Assembly (NCBI GenBank): GCA_004298915.1
Contig: SCTE01000041.1
Coordinates: 1-10,417 of the forward strand
Source of the DNA: Chloroflexota bacterium
Lineage (GTDB): Bacteria > Chloroflexota > Limnocylindria > Limnocylindrales > CSP1-4
Length of the DNA stretch: 10,417 bases
Direction of reading: 5' to 3'
Every line of letters starts with the position of its first letter. Position 1 is the first letter of the stretch. The translations under genes were made by a program, and so were the position numbers. Positions 1-8,075 of the stretch are shown here, one piece after another. The notes under the pieces were generated by a model, which was not told where the DNA came from, made no database searches, and was given only the letters and a program-made list of their open reading frames with translations.

Positions 1-1
1 G

Positions 2-1147
2 GTCGGCGAGATCCGGGTCACGCCCGACCCGAACACCTATACGGTCCTTCCCTGGCTGCCCCGGACCGCCGCCATGCTGAGCGACCAGCTGGGCCACGAC
101 GGGCTGGACTGGGGGAGCTGCACCCGCAGCTTTCTGAAGCGGGCGATCGCCGACGCCGAGGCCGCCGGCATCCGGGTCATGGCGTCGTTCGAGAACGAGT
201 TCTACCTCGCCGAGGACGTCGATGGCGAGATCCGGCCCTATCAGGACGGGCCGGTCTACTCGTCGATCGGCATGGATCGGGTCGCCTACGTGATGGACGA
301 CATCGTCGACGCGCTCGAGTCGCAGAACCTCGAAGTCGAACAGTCGATCAACGAGTACGGCCCGGGGCAGCAGGAAATCGCCATTCGCTACGCCGACGCC
401 CTGCGAGCGGCCGACAACCAGATCAAGTTCCGTGACGCGGTCCGGGGCGTCGCCGAGGTCGAGCACGGACTGATCGCGTCGTTCGCGGCGAAGCCCTTTG
501 CCGAGGGTGTCGGTTCGGGCGCCCACATCCACTTCAGCCTGTGGTCGCTCGACGGATCCACGAACCTCATGTTCGACGCCGACGCCGGACCGCGGCTGCT
601 CTCGGAAACGGGCCGCCAGTTCGTTGCCGGGATCCTCGATCACCTGCCCGCCCTGGTCGCCCTGACCTGTCCGAGCTTCAACTCGTACGAGCGGCTCCAG
701 CCCCGCTCGTGGGCCGGATCGACCGTGTCGTGGGGCCCCGACAATCGCGAATGTGCGGTCCGGATCGCCTCGCCGTTTCGCGGCCGGGAGGCGGAATCGA
801 CCAATGCCGAGCTCAAGGCCTGCGATCCATCCTGCAACCCGTACCTCGCCCTCGGCGGTTTGATCCTCGCCGGCCTCGACGGCATCCGTCGTGGCCTCGT
901 CCCGCCGGAGCCGGCGCTCAAGGATCCGGCGGCGATGACCGACGACGAGCGCGCACGGAGCGGAATCCGGCCGTTGCCGACGTCCCTCCGCGAGGCCCTC
1001 TCGAACCTCCAGGCGGACGGCGTGCTGCTCGAGGGGCTGGGCGATCTCCTCGCTCGATGCATCGTCGCCGTCCGGACCGCCGAAGCGGAATCCCTCGAAG
1101 CCATGAGCCCCGAGATGGCGCGGCTGGCCCATCTCCGGGTCTTCTGA
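2..1147 (+). CDS. Glutamine synthetase family protein (FluG/PuuA-like ligase), 5'-truncated
   Basis: This is an ATP-dependent ligase of the glutamine synthetase fold, which joins ammonia or an amine to the gamma-carboxyl of glutamate. The frame is open from the first bases, and the residues before the first ATG at 74 (PDPNTYTVLPW) match the end of the GS N-terminal beta-grasp domain. The gene therefore starts upstream of the window; roughly 60-80 residues are missing and 381 are visible. Counting from the ATG at 74, the visible catalytic elements are ENEFYL (40-45), GQQEI (98-102), the ATP-binding signature KPFAEGVGSGAHIHFS (140-155), NSYERLQP (203-210), NRECAVRI (224-231) and the NPYLAL block (255-260). 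These residues look intact. The Cys-rich variant ACDPSCNPYLAL and the FluG-like amidohydrolase two genes downstream favour a gamma-glutamyl-amine ligase or FluG-type enzyme over housekeeping GlnA. The true amine substrate cannot be read from the sequence. The cyclase gene follows after 38 bases. Confidence 0.9.
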   Translation, partial: VGEIRVTPDPNTYTVLPWLPRTAAMLSDQLGHDGLDWGSCTRSFLKRAIADAEAAGIRVMASFENEFYLAEDVDGEIRPYQDGPVYSSIGMDRVAYVMDDIVDALESQNLEVEQSINEYGPGQQEIAIRYADALRAADNQIKFRDAVRGVAEVEHGLIASFAAKPFAEGVGSGAHIHFSLWSLDGSTNLMFDADAGPRLLSETGRQFVAGILDHLPALVALTCPSFNSYERLQPRSWAGSTVSWGPDNRECAVRIASPFRGREAESTNAELKACDPSCNPYLALGGLILAGLDGIRRGLVPPEPALKDPAAMTDDERARSGIRPLPTSLREALSNLQADGVLLEGLGDLLARCIVAVRTAEAESLEAMSPEMARLAHLRVF

Positions 1148-1185
1148 GCCCAGCCGACACTACCGAAGCTCGAGAGGAGAGATCG

Positions 1186-1881
1186 ATGCTCGACAACATG
1201 CGCGTCGTGGACCTGACCCAGCCGATTTCGTCGGACACCGTGATGTGGCCCGGGGCGCCGGGCCCGACGGCCGAAGTGATCCTCACCGTTGCCCACGACG
1301 GCTTCTACAACCGCCGGATCTCGTTCATGGAACACACCGGGACGCATTTCGACGCGCCGTGCCACATGGTCGACGGGGCCATCCCGCTCCACGAGGTGGA
1401 CGCGGGCACCCTGATCCGGCCGGGGGTCGTGATCGATGTCAGCGCGGAGATCGACGGCGACGCGGACGGCACGCTGTCGCTGGACCAGGTCCATGCCTTC
1501 GAGGCGGCCCACGGGCGCATACCGGACGGGTCGATCGTCCTGCTCCGAACCGGATGGGAGGCATTCAACCGTGACCCCGGGCGCTACGCCGGGGCGCCGG
1601 GCCCGCTTCGCTTCCCGGGCTACGGGGTGGACGCGGCGCGGTTCCTCGTCGAGGAGCGACGCGCGGTCGGGCTCGGCGTCGATACCCTCGGCATCGACCC
1701 GGGAAGTGCAACGGACTTCCCCGTCCATCGCCAGGTCAGCCATCCGCGAGGCGTCTGGCACCTGGAGGGCCTGACGAACCTGGCGGCCCTGCCGGCCACC
1801 GGGTTCTGGCTGTTCGTCGGCGTGCTGAATCTCCAGGACGGCTCGGGGAGCCCGGCCCGTGTCCTTGCCCTCGTCGCGTAG
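1186..1881 (+). CDS. Cyclase family protein (kynurenine formamidase / isatin hydrolase-like metal hydrolase)
   Basis: This is a 231-residue cytoplasmic hydrolase of the cyclase family (PF04199). Members include bacterial kynurenine formamidase and isatin hydrolase, which use metal ions to hydrolyse formamides or open cyclic amides and lactones. The defining metal motif HTGTHFDAPCH is at residues 50-60, with H50, H54, D56 and H60 as expected ligands. The C-terminal half carries the family patterns VDTLGIDPGS and FVGVLNLQDGSGSPARV. The length is normal for the family. The ATG at 1186 was chosen because a purine-rich ribosome binding site (1172-1181) sits just upstream and the protein then begins with the typical MRVVDLTQPIS start. 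The same frame is open much further upstream, but that part overlaps the ligase and is Arg/Pro-rich shadow sequence. The last 23 bases overlap the amidohydrolase gene, pointing to one transcript with coupled translation. Which ring or amide it hydrolyses is not known. Confidence 0.9.
   Translation: MLDNMRVVDLTQPISSDTVMWPGAPGPTAEVILTVAHDGFYNRRISFMEHTGTHFDAPCHMVDGAIPLHEVDAGTLIRPGVVIDVSAEIDGDADGTLSLDQVHAFEAAHGRIPDGSIVLLRTGWEAFNRDPGRYAGAPGPLRFPGYGVDAARFLVEERRAVGLGVDTLGIDPGSATDFPVHRQVSHPRGVWHLEGLTNLAALPATGFWLFVGVLNLQDGSGSPARVLALVA
1845..1850 (+). promoter_or_regulatory. Ribosome binding site for the amidohydrolase, inside the cyclase gene
   Basis: GGGGAG lies 8 bases before the GTG at 1859. It supports that GTG as the start and the 23-base overlap with the cyclase gene. 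The next usable in-frame start is a TTG at 1865, which is less well placed. Confidence 0.5.
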
Positions 1882-3064
1882 CGGCGTTGTCGACGGTCCG
1901 TCGGCAGACGTCAACGACCTCCTCGTCGATATCGGGCTGGTGGACCACCATGTCCACAGCGTGGTTGTCGGACCGGTCGAGCCGGGCGATTTCGTCGCCC
2001 TGGTGTGCGAATCGGATCGCCGGTCGGCGGCTCAGGCGGCCGGGCTCGACACGCAGGTCGGGATCGCCATTCGACGCTGGTGCGCGCCGCTCCTCGGCCT
2101 GCCCGCCGGCATCGCCGGCGACGACTACCTCGACTATCGGCGAGGCCTGACGAACGAGGCCGCGGCCGCCCGGCTGCTCCCCTCGGCCGGCTTCGATGCG
2201 CTGCTCGTGGATACCGGCTACCAGGCGAATCGACTGGTCGCGACGGCCGAGTTCGGCCGCCTCGCGGGGGCCCCGGCCCACACGATCGTTCGACTCGAGG
2301 CCCTGGCCGAACAGGTGGCGGGATCGAGCCCGACCGCCCTCGGGTTCGCCGCGGCCTTCGAGTCCGCACTTGCCGCCGCGGCACGGGGCGCGGTCGGCCT
2401 GAAGTCGATCATCGCCTATCGGGATGGGCTGGACTTCGACCCGACGCCGCCGGGGCTCGACGAGGTTGCCGCCCATGCCGGGAGGTGGCTGGCGGAGATC
2501 GAGGCATCGGGAACCATCCGGCTGACGGACCCGGTGTTGCTGCGCCATGTCCTGTGGACAGGGGCGCGGACCGGGCTGCCCGTCCAGGTCCATGCCGGGT
2601 TCGGCGATACCGACCTGGACCTGCATCGGGCCGACCCGCTGCTCATGACCGGGTTCCTGCGCGCGACCGAGGGCGTCTGCCCGGTCCTCCTGCTCCACAA
2701 CTACCCATTCCACCGCCAGGCGGGCTACCTGGCCCAGATGTTCCCGCACGTCTACCTCGATGTCGGGCTGGCGGTGAACTACACGGGAGTCCAGAGCCGC
2801 CAGGTGATCGCCGAGAGCCTCGAACTGGCGCCCTTCACCAAGGTCCTCTTCTCGTCCGACGCGTGGGGTGCTCCCGAGCTCCACCTGCTCGGGAGCTGGC
2901 TCTTCCGCCGGGGGATGGCCCGGGTCATCGGCGAATGGGTGACTGCCGGCGACTGGACGATCGAAGACGCACGCCGGTCGATCGAGCTCATCGCCGGCGG
3001 CAACGCGCGCCGCGTGTACGGGCTCGCGGCGGCGCCGTTCCGCGACCCGGCCGCGTCGTCCTGA
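1859..3064 (+). CDS. Amidohydrolase family protein, FluG N-terminal-domain-like
   Basis: This is a 401-residue metal-dependent hydrolase of the amidohydrolase superfamily (Amidohydro_2 type), probably cytoplasmic because no signal peptide is seen. Putative metal or catalytic positions are H31-x-H33 (HHVHS) at the first strand, K182 (GLKSIIAYR), H245 (VQVHAGFGD), H280 (LLHNYPF) and D334 (SSDAWGAPE). The second half, from LLHNYPFHRQAGYLA through VYLDVGLAVNYTG to KVLFSSDAWGAPE, is the pattern I associate with the N-terminal half of FluG, where this domain is fused to a glutamine-synthetase-like domain. Here the GS-like gene lies two genes upstream, which supports a shared pathway. The GTG start at 1859 is backed by a ribosome binding site at 1845-1850. 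Hydrolysis of an amide or a gamma-glutamyl intermediate, or decarboxylation, are all possible for this superfamily; the substrate is inference only. Confidence 0.85.
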   Translation: MSLPSSRSGVVDGPSADVNDLLVDIGLVDHHVHSVVVGPVEPGDFVALVCESDRRSAAQAAGLDTQVGIAIRRWCAPLLGLPAGIAGDDYLDYRRGLTNEAAAARLLPSAGFDALLVDTGYQANRLVATAEFGRLAGAPAHTIVRLEALAEQVAGSSPTALGFAAAFESALAAAARGAVGLKSIIAYRDGLDFDPTPPGLDEVAAHAGRWLAEIEASGTIRLTDPVLLRHVLWTGARTGLPVQVHAGFGDTDLDLHRADPLLMTGFLRATEGVCPVLLLHNYPFHRQAGYLAQMFPHVYLDVGLAVNYTGVQSRQVIAESLELAPFTKVLFSSDAWGAPELHLLGSWLFRRGMARVIGEWVTAGDWTIEDARRSIELIAGGNARRVYGLAAAPFRDPAASS

Positions 3065-3153
3065 GCTCTCGATTCCTGCCGTTCCGTGCGGTACGCTCTC
3101 GGGTGCCCTCGCGACTTGCGCTGTGGACTCATTGATCGTCTGGAGGAGGTTCC
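3065..3153 (+). promoter_or_regulatory. Leader of the substrate-binding-protein gene with a strong ribosome binding site
   Basis: This 89-base gap separates the amidohydrolase from the binding-protein gene. GGAGGAGG at 3142-3149 is the best ribosome binding site in the window and lies 4 bases before the ATG. That fits a periplasmic or lipoprotein binding protein made in excess over its transporter. A weak promoter-like pair (TCGATT near 3068, TACGCT near 3091) is too poor to rely on. No terminator hairpin is seen here, so read-through from the upstream cluster is possible. Confidence 0.4.
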
Positions 3154-4323
3154 ATGAAACGGAAACTGGGGGCGGTCGTCGCCATAGCCAGCATCGTGCT
3201 CGCGGCCTGCGGTGGAGGAACCGGTGGCGGCGACAAGATCAAGATCGGCGGTGGGTTCGCCCTGACCGGTGACGAGTCCGCGCTCGACCTGCCGGCCGCC
3301 AACGGTGCGAAGCTGGCGGTCAAGGAAATCAACGCCGCGGGCGGCGTGCTCGGCAAGCAGATCGACTTCATCGTCCATGACAGCCAGTACAAGATGGATG
3401 TCACGGCCCAGACCGCGAAGCAGTTCATCGAGGAGGACAAGGTCCAGGCGATGATCGGCTACACGGACACGGATTCCGTGCTCGCCGCGGGCCCGACGAT
3501 CCAGGCTGCCGGCATCCCGTTCATCACGGTCGGGGCCACGTCGCCGAAGATCCCGTCGCAGGTCGGGGACGTCATGTTCCTGGCGTGCTTCGGGGACAAC
3601 GTCCAGGCGGCCGCGGGCGCTGAATACGCCCTGGCCAAGTTCGGCAAGAACGCCTACCTGCTGTCGGACAAGGGCGTCGAGTACACGACGCTCCTTGGCG
3701 CGTACTTCAAGGCACGGTTCGTCGAGGCCGGTGGAACGATCGTCCTCGAGGACGTCTACGACGACGACGCCACCGACTTCTCGGCCCAGATCGCCAAGAT
3801 CAAGGCACTCCCGGCCCAGCCCGACTTCTACTACGTCGCCGCGATGCCCTACAACATCGGCCCGCTCGTCAAGCAGATGCGCGATGCCGGCCTGACCGGA
3901 CCGATCGTCGGCGGCGACGGCTACGACACGCCCGATCTCGTCAGCGTGGCCGGGGCCGCGGCCAACAACGTGTTCTTCACGACCCATGCCTTGATGGACT
4001 CGACCGGCGGGACCGACGGGATCAAGAAGTTCATCGCGGCCTACACGACCGAGTACGGACACGCTCCCGAGAACGCGTTCGCTGCCCTCGGCTACGACAC
4101 CGTCTATCTCCTCGTGGATGCCATCAAGCGCGCCGGCTCGATGGATGCCAAGGCCCTCAAGTCGGCCATCGAGGCGACCAACGGCTTTGCCGGCATCACC
4201 GGCGCGATCACCTTCGCGGCCAACTCCCATGTCCCGCAGAAGGGCGTCACGATCATCGACGTCGAGAATCAGGCCTTCACCCTCGGCGCGGAGGTCGTGC
4301 CCGAGAAAGTTCCGGCCCCGTAG
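3154..4323 (+). CDS. livK: Branched-chain amino acid-type ABC transporter substrate-binding lipoprotein (LivK-like)
   Basis: This is the 389-residue extracytoplasmic binding protein of a HAAT-family importer (Peripla_BP_6). It captures the solute and delivers it to the LivHM channel. A short basic N-terminus and hydrophobic stretch end in the lipobox LAAC with Cys19, followed by a Gly-rich linker, so it should be a lipid-anchored protein. The mature part has the LivK-type start (FALTGDESALDLPAANGAKLAVKEINAAGG is at about 36-64), DKVQAMIGYTDTDS (95-108), the pocket-type segment VGATSP (126-131), GGDGYDTPDLV (253-263) and ENAFAALGYD (306-315). The length is usual for the family. It follows the catabolic cluster by 89 bases, while its partner permease and ATPase genes lie convergently downstream. 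This family also binds amides, urea and aromatic compounds, so a branched-chain amino acid is not assured as ligand. Confidence 0.92.
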   Translation: MKRKLGAVVAIASIVLAACGGGTGGGDKIKIGGGFALTGDESALDLPAANGAKLAVKEINAAGGVLGKQIDFIVHDSQYKMDVTAQTAKQFIEEDKVQAMIGYTDTDSVLAAGPTIQAAGIPFITVGATSPKIPSQVGDVMFLACFGDNVQAAAGAEYALAKFGKNAYLLSDKGVEYTTLLGAYFKARFVEAGGTIVLEDVYDDDATDFSAQIAKIKALPAQPDFYYVAAMPYNIGPLVKQMRDAGLTGPIVGGDGYDTPDLVSVAGAAANNVFFTTHALMDSTGGTDGIKKFIAAYTTEYGHAPENAFAALGYDTVYLLVDAIKRAGSMDAKALKSAIEATNGFAGITGAITFAANSHVPQKGVTIIDVENQAFTLGAEVVPEKVPAP

Positions 4324-4329
4324 ACCGGA

Positions 4330-4345
4330 GGGCGCTCACGCGCCC
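4330..4345 (+). other. Short hairpin after the binding-protein gene
   Basis: GGGCGC (4330-4335) and GCGCCC (4340-4345) form a perfect 6-bp stem with a TCAC loop, 7 bases after the stop codon. It could protect or pause the 3' end of the binding-protein mRNA, just ahead of the larger hairpin at 4362-4392. A run of T is not present. Confidence 0.35.
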
Positions 4346-4361
4346 GAAGTCGACGTTCAGT

Positions 4362-4392
4362 GAACCGCCTCCGACCCCGTCGGGGGCGGTTC
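4362..4392. terminator. Bidirectional hairpin terminator between convergent livK and livM
   Basis: Two 14-base arms (4362-4375 and 4379-4392) pair around a CCC loop. All pairs are Watson-Crick except one, which is a G-U wobble in the + strand transcript and an A-C mismatch in the - strand transcript. The hairpin lies 39 bases past the binding-protein stop and about 41 bases past the livM stop, between two genes facing each other. No clear T run follows on either side, so it may act with Rho or simply as a transcript end stabiliser. Confidence 0.65.
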
Positions 4393-4433
4393 CATGTCCC
4401 GCGCGATGCGGGTCGGGCGAGCCCGGCGCCGGG

Positions 4434-5494
4434 TCAGTCGGGCGTCGCGGATCCGGGACCCCGCCTGCGCCCCCGCCGGGGTCGCCACGCGACGAGCTGC
4501 TCCAGGTCGATCTCGCGCTGGCCGAGGATTCCGCTCGGACGGAAGATGATCACCGCGATGAAGAACACCGCGAGCAGGATGCCGCCGAGCCCGTAGAGCA
4601 GGGTCGCGCCCTCGATCCGGCGCAGGGCCTCGGCCAGGGCCAGGACGATCGCGGTCCCGATCACCGCGCCACTGACCGAGCCCATGCCCCCGACGACGAG
4701 CATCGTGATGACCCGGAACGTGAGGTCGAAGTAGAAGACCGTCGGCGAGAACGACGTGATGAAGTGGGCATAGAGCGAACCTGCGACGGCGGACAGGAAC
4801 GCTCCGGCCACGAACGCCACGAGCCGCGGTCGGAGGATCGAGATCCCGATCGAACGGGCGGCCCACCGGTCGCCCTTCTGGGCGAACATCGCTCGCCCGT
4901 AGCCCGAGAACTTGAGTCGCCAGGCCATGTAGATCGCGATCGCCGCCCAGCCCCAGGCCCACCACAGGTTGGTGTACGGCGCGACGTTCGAGAAGGTCCG
5001 CGAGCCCCGGGTGATGTCGTCCGCATTGAACAGGACCACGCGGACGATGACCAGGAATCCGAGCGTGGCAACGGCGACAAAGTGGCCGGACAGGCGCATA
5101 AGCACCGCCCCCACCAGCCCGGCGATCACCATGACCAGCGCGCCGGCGATGAGCGTAGCCGCCACGAAGCCCACCGGCACCGGACCGACGGTCATGTCGA
5201 GGTGGACACCCTCGAGCCATACGGGCAGGTTCGGGAGGTACTCGGCCTTCGTCGCCAGGGGGAGCGTCAGGATCGCGGAGGTGTACGCGCCGATCGCCAT
5301 GAACCCGATGTGCCCGAGCGAGAAGACGCCCGTGAAGCCGCTCGCCAGGTTGAGCGCCTGGACGAGGATGACGAAGATCGCGAAGTTGATCGCGAGGCCC
5401 TGCCAGAAGGCGAGGCCCGAAAGCTGGAGCAGGGCGAGGGCGGCACTCGCAGCCAACAGCACGATCAATGTGGGCCGCGCCATCTGGAGCACCC

Positions 5495-5498
<4 letters not shown>
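4434..5498 (-). CDS. livM: Branched-chain amino acid-type ABC transporter permease LivM
   Basis: This is one of the two membrane subunits of the HAAT importer, 354 residues and strongly hydrophobic, with about 8-10 likely membrane segments. Family landmarks are ALNLASGFTGVFSLGHIGFM (48-67), the GYGRAMFAQKGDRWAARSIG segment (199-218, the cytoplasmic loop usually written as LRAIRD in homologues), the coupling-helix region RLVAFVAGAFLSAVAGSLYA (225-244) and VGGMGSVSGAVIGT (269-282). The C-terminus ends IIFRPSGILG followed by a basic tail of about 25 residues that should be cytoplasmic. The start ATG shares four bases (ATGA) with the livH stop, and an AGGA lies 8 bases before it, so translation is likely coupled. 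It is the last gene of the - strand operon and ends at the shared hairpin at 4362-4392. Confidence 0.93.
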
Positions 5499-6469
<971 letters not shown>

Positions 6470-6471
6470 GG

Positions 6472-7173
6472 TCAGCGGCCCAGGTACGAGTGCTCGACCT
6501 GCGGATTCCGCCGCAGGACGTCGGCCGGGCCCTCGAGCGTGATCAGCCCACTCTCGAGGACATAGGCCCGATCCGCCGAATCGAGGGCATGGTGCACGTT
6601 CTGCTCGACGAGGAGCATCGTGAGCCCGCCGCGCTTCAGGTCGTCGATGACCTCGAAGATCCGCTCGACCATCATCGGAGCCAGGCCGAGCGAGGGCTCG
6701 TCGAGGATCAGGAGGCGCGGTCGGCTCATCAGGGCCCGGCCGATCGCCAGCATCTGCTGCTCGCCACCCGACAGGGTCCCGCCGAGCTGGGTCATGCGTT
6801 CCCCGAGACGAGGAAACAGCGTGGTCACGCGTTCGATGTCGGAGCGGACCTCCGCGATCGGGCGGGTGATCCCGCCGAGGAGCAGGTTCTCGCGAACCGT
6901 GAGCCGGCCGAAGACGCGGCGGCCCTCGGGGCAGTGCGAGATTCCGAGCCCGACAATCACGTCGGTCGAAGCCCGCGAGATGTCCCGGCCCTCGAACTCG
7001 ATGCGTCCCGCCGACGGACGAAGGAGCCCGGAGATCGCCTTGAGGGTCGTCGACTTGCCGGCCCCGTTGGAGCCGATCAGGGCGACGAGTTCGCCGGCCC
7101 CGACCCGGATGGAGATGCCCTGCAGGGCGCGGATGTTGCCGTACGCAACATGAACCCCGGTCAACTCAAGCAT
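6472..7173 (-). CDS. livF: Branched-chain amino acid-type ABC transporter ATP-binding protein LivF
   Basis: This is a 233-residue ATPase subunit of the HAAT importer, located on the cytoplasmic face of LivHM. Walker A is GSNGAGKST (34-42), the ABC signature LSGGEQQ (134-140) and Walker B LLILDEP (154-160). The switch region reads LLVEQN (187-192), with Gln in the usual His position; this is characteristic of LivF and separates it from LivG. CPEGRRVFGRLTVRENLLLG (81-100) is also a typical LivF segment. It starts with an ATG overlapping the livG end by 8 bases and is preceded by a weak AGGCGAG. All nucleotide-binding motifs are complete, so it should be active as a heterodimer with LivG. Confidence 0.94.
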   Translation of the reverse strand: MLELTGVHVAYGNIRALQGISIRVGAGELVALIGSNGAGKSTTLKAISGLLRPSAGRIEFEGRDISRASTDVIVGLGISHCPEGRRVFGRLTVRENLLLGGITRPIAEVRSDIERVTTLFPRLGERMTQLGGTLSGGEQQMLAIGRALMSRPRLLILDEPSLGLAPMMVERIFEVIDDLKRGGLTMLLVEQNVHHALDSADRAYVLESGLITLEGPADVLRRNPQVEHSYLGR

Positions 7174-7966
7174 GGCTCGCCTGCCCGAGGTAGGCGGTGA
7201 TCACGTCCGGGTTGTTCCGGACCATTGCCGGATCACCGTCGGCGATCAGCTCGCCGTAGTTGAGGACCTGGATCCGGTCGCACAGGTTCATGACGAGCGG
7301 AATGTCATGGGCGACCAGGATGATCGTCAGGTCGAGATCGTCGCGAAGCCGCCGGATGAGGTCGAGGAGATCGGCCGTCTCGGTCGGGTTCATGCCGGCG
7401 TTCGGCTCGTCGAGGAGCAGGATCTTCGGTTCGGTCGCGACGGCCCGGGCAATCTCCAGCCGGCGCTGGTCGCCGTACGGAAGGCTGGATGCGGGCCGGC
7501 TGGCGACGGCGGCGAGGCCGAGCCGCTCCAGGGTCTCGCGGGCGCGCTCGGTGATCTCGTGCTCTCGCCGCCGGAAGGCCGGGGTCGACAGCAGCGACTG
7601 CGCCAGCCCGATCGGCAGCCGCTGCTGGACCGCGACCTTGACGTTGTCGAGCGCCGACATGTCCCCGAACAGCCGGATGTTCTGGAAGGTCCGGGCGACT
7701 CCGGCTCGGGCGACGTCGTGGGCGGGACTGTTGGTCATGTCCACGCCGAACAGGCGAATGGTTCCCGATGTCGGGCGGACCATCCCTGACAGGAGGTTGA
7801 AGAGCGTCGTCTTCCCGGCGCCGTTCGGTCCGATCACGCCGTGAATCGAGCCCGGTCGGAGATCGAGCGCGTAGTTCGACAGTGCCACCAGCCCGCTGTA
7901 GCGCTTGGTGAGGCCGTCGATCTCGAGCATGGGGGATCCGACGTCGACGACCGGAGCAACGGTCAC
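7166..7966 (-). CDS. livG: Branched-chain amino acid-type ABC transporter ATP-binding protein LivG
   Basis: This is the second ATPase subunit of the HAAT importer, 266 residues from the proposed GTG at 7966 or 254 from the ATG at 7930. Numbered from the ATG, Walker A is GPNGAGKTT (34-42), ARTFQNIRLF (79-88) is the LivG-type Q-loop region, the ABC signature is LPYGDQR (150-156), Walker B is ILLLDEP (170-176) and the switch His is H208 (VAHDI). The end NNPDVITAYLG is typical. The conserved domain begins at MLEIDGLTKR, so either start gives a full protein. The GTG is favoured because a short upstream frame with a good ribosome binding site ends on it in a GTGA overlap. The frame stays open to an ATG at 8095, but that stretch is Arg-rich, contains the hairpin at 8076-8095 and looks non-coding. 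It is the first gene of the operon. Confidence 0.92.
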   Translation of the reverse strand: MTVAPVVDVGSPMLEIDGLTKRYSGLVALSNYALDLRPGSIHGVIGPNGAGKTTLFNLLSGMVRPTSGTIRLFGVDMTNSPAHDVARAGVARTFQNIRLFGDMSALDNVKVAVQQRLPIGLAQSLLSTPAFRRREHEITERARETLERLGLAAVASRPASSLPYGDQRRLEIARAVATEPKILLLDEPNAGMNPTETADLLDLIRRLRDDLDLTIILVAHDIPLVMNLCDRIQVLNYGELIADGDPAMVRNNPDVITAYLGQASHA

Positions 7967-8004
7967 CGAGGCGACCGTCGAGCGGTCCCGAGCACGTCTG
8001 CCAC
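7963..8004 (-). other. Possible 13-codon leader ORF coupled to livG
   Basis: A GTG at 8004 is followed by 12 further codons and a TGA (7965-7963), encoding MADVLGTARRSPR. GAGGAG (8016-8011) lies 6 bases before this GTG, which is close to ideal and better than any site in front of the livG starts. The TGA overlaps the GTG at 7966, which is in frame with livG, as GTGA. The peptide has no run of branched-chain codons, so classical attenuation is not suggested; a role in coupling translation is more plausible. It may also be a chance frame. Confidence 0.25.
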
Positions 8005-8075
8005 GCAGGGCTCCTCGTTCGGGGACCTGCCGCCTCGGGCGCGCGCTCGGGGTCGCGCAGGTGTCGCCAGATGAT

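Noticed and set aside
541..1185. Upstream extension of the cyclase frame
   Set aside because: This part overlaps the ligase in another frame and is Arg/Pro-rich. The cyclase domain and a ribosome binding site both point to the ATG at 1186.
640..1914. Long open frame on the - strand opposite the ligase and cyclase genes
   Set aside because: The product is Arg-, Gly- and Pro-rich without any recognisable domain. It lies opposite well-supported genes, as expected for shadow frames in GC-rich DNA.
2779..4230. A 483-codon - strand frame opposite the binding-protein gene
   Set aside because: It is an antisense shadow of a clear LivK-type gene; its composition is dominated by Gly, Asp and Arg repeats of V/G/R type and no motif is seen.
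7478..7498. LPYGDQR instead of the common LSYGQQR signature in LivG
   Set aside because: The key Gly is kept and this variant is, to my knowledge, not rare among environmental LivG proteins, so loss of function is not suggested.
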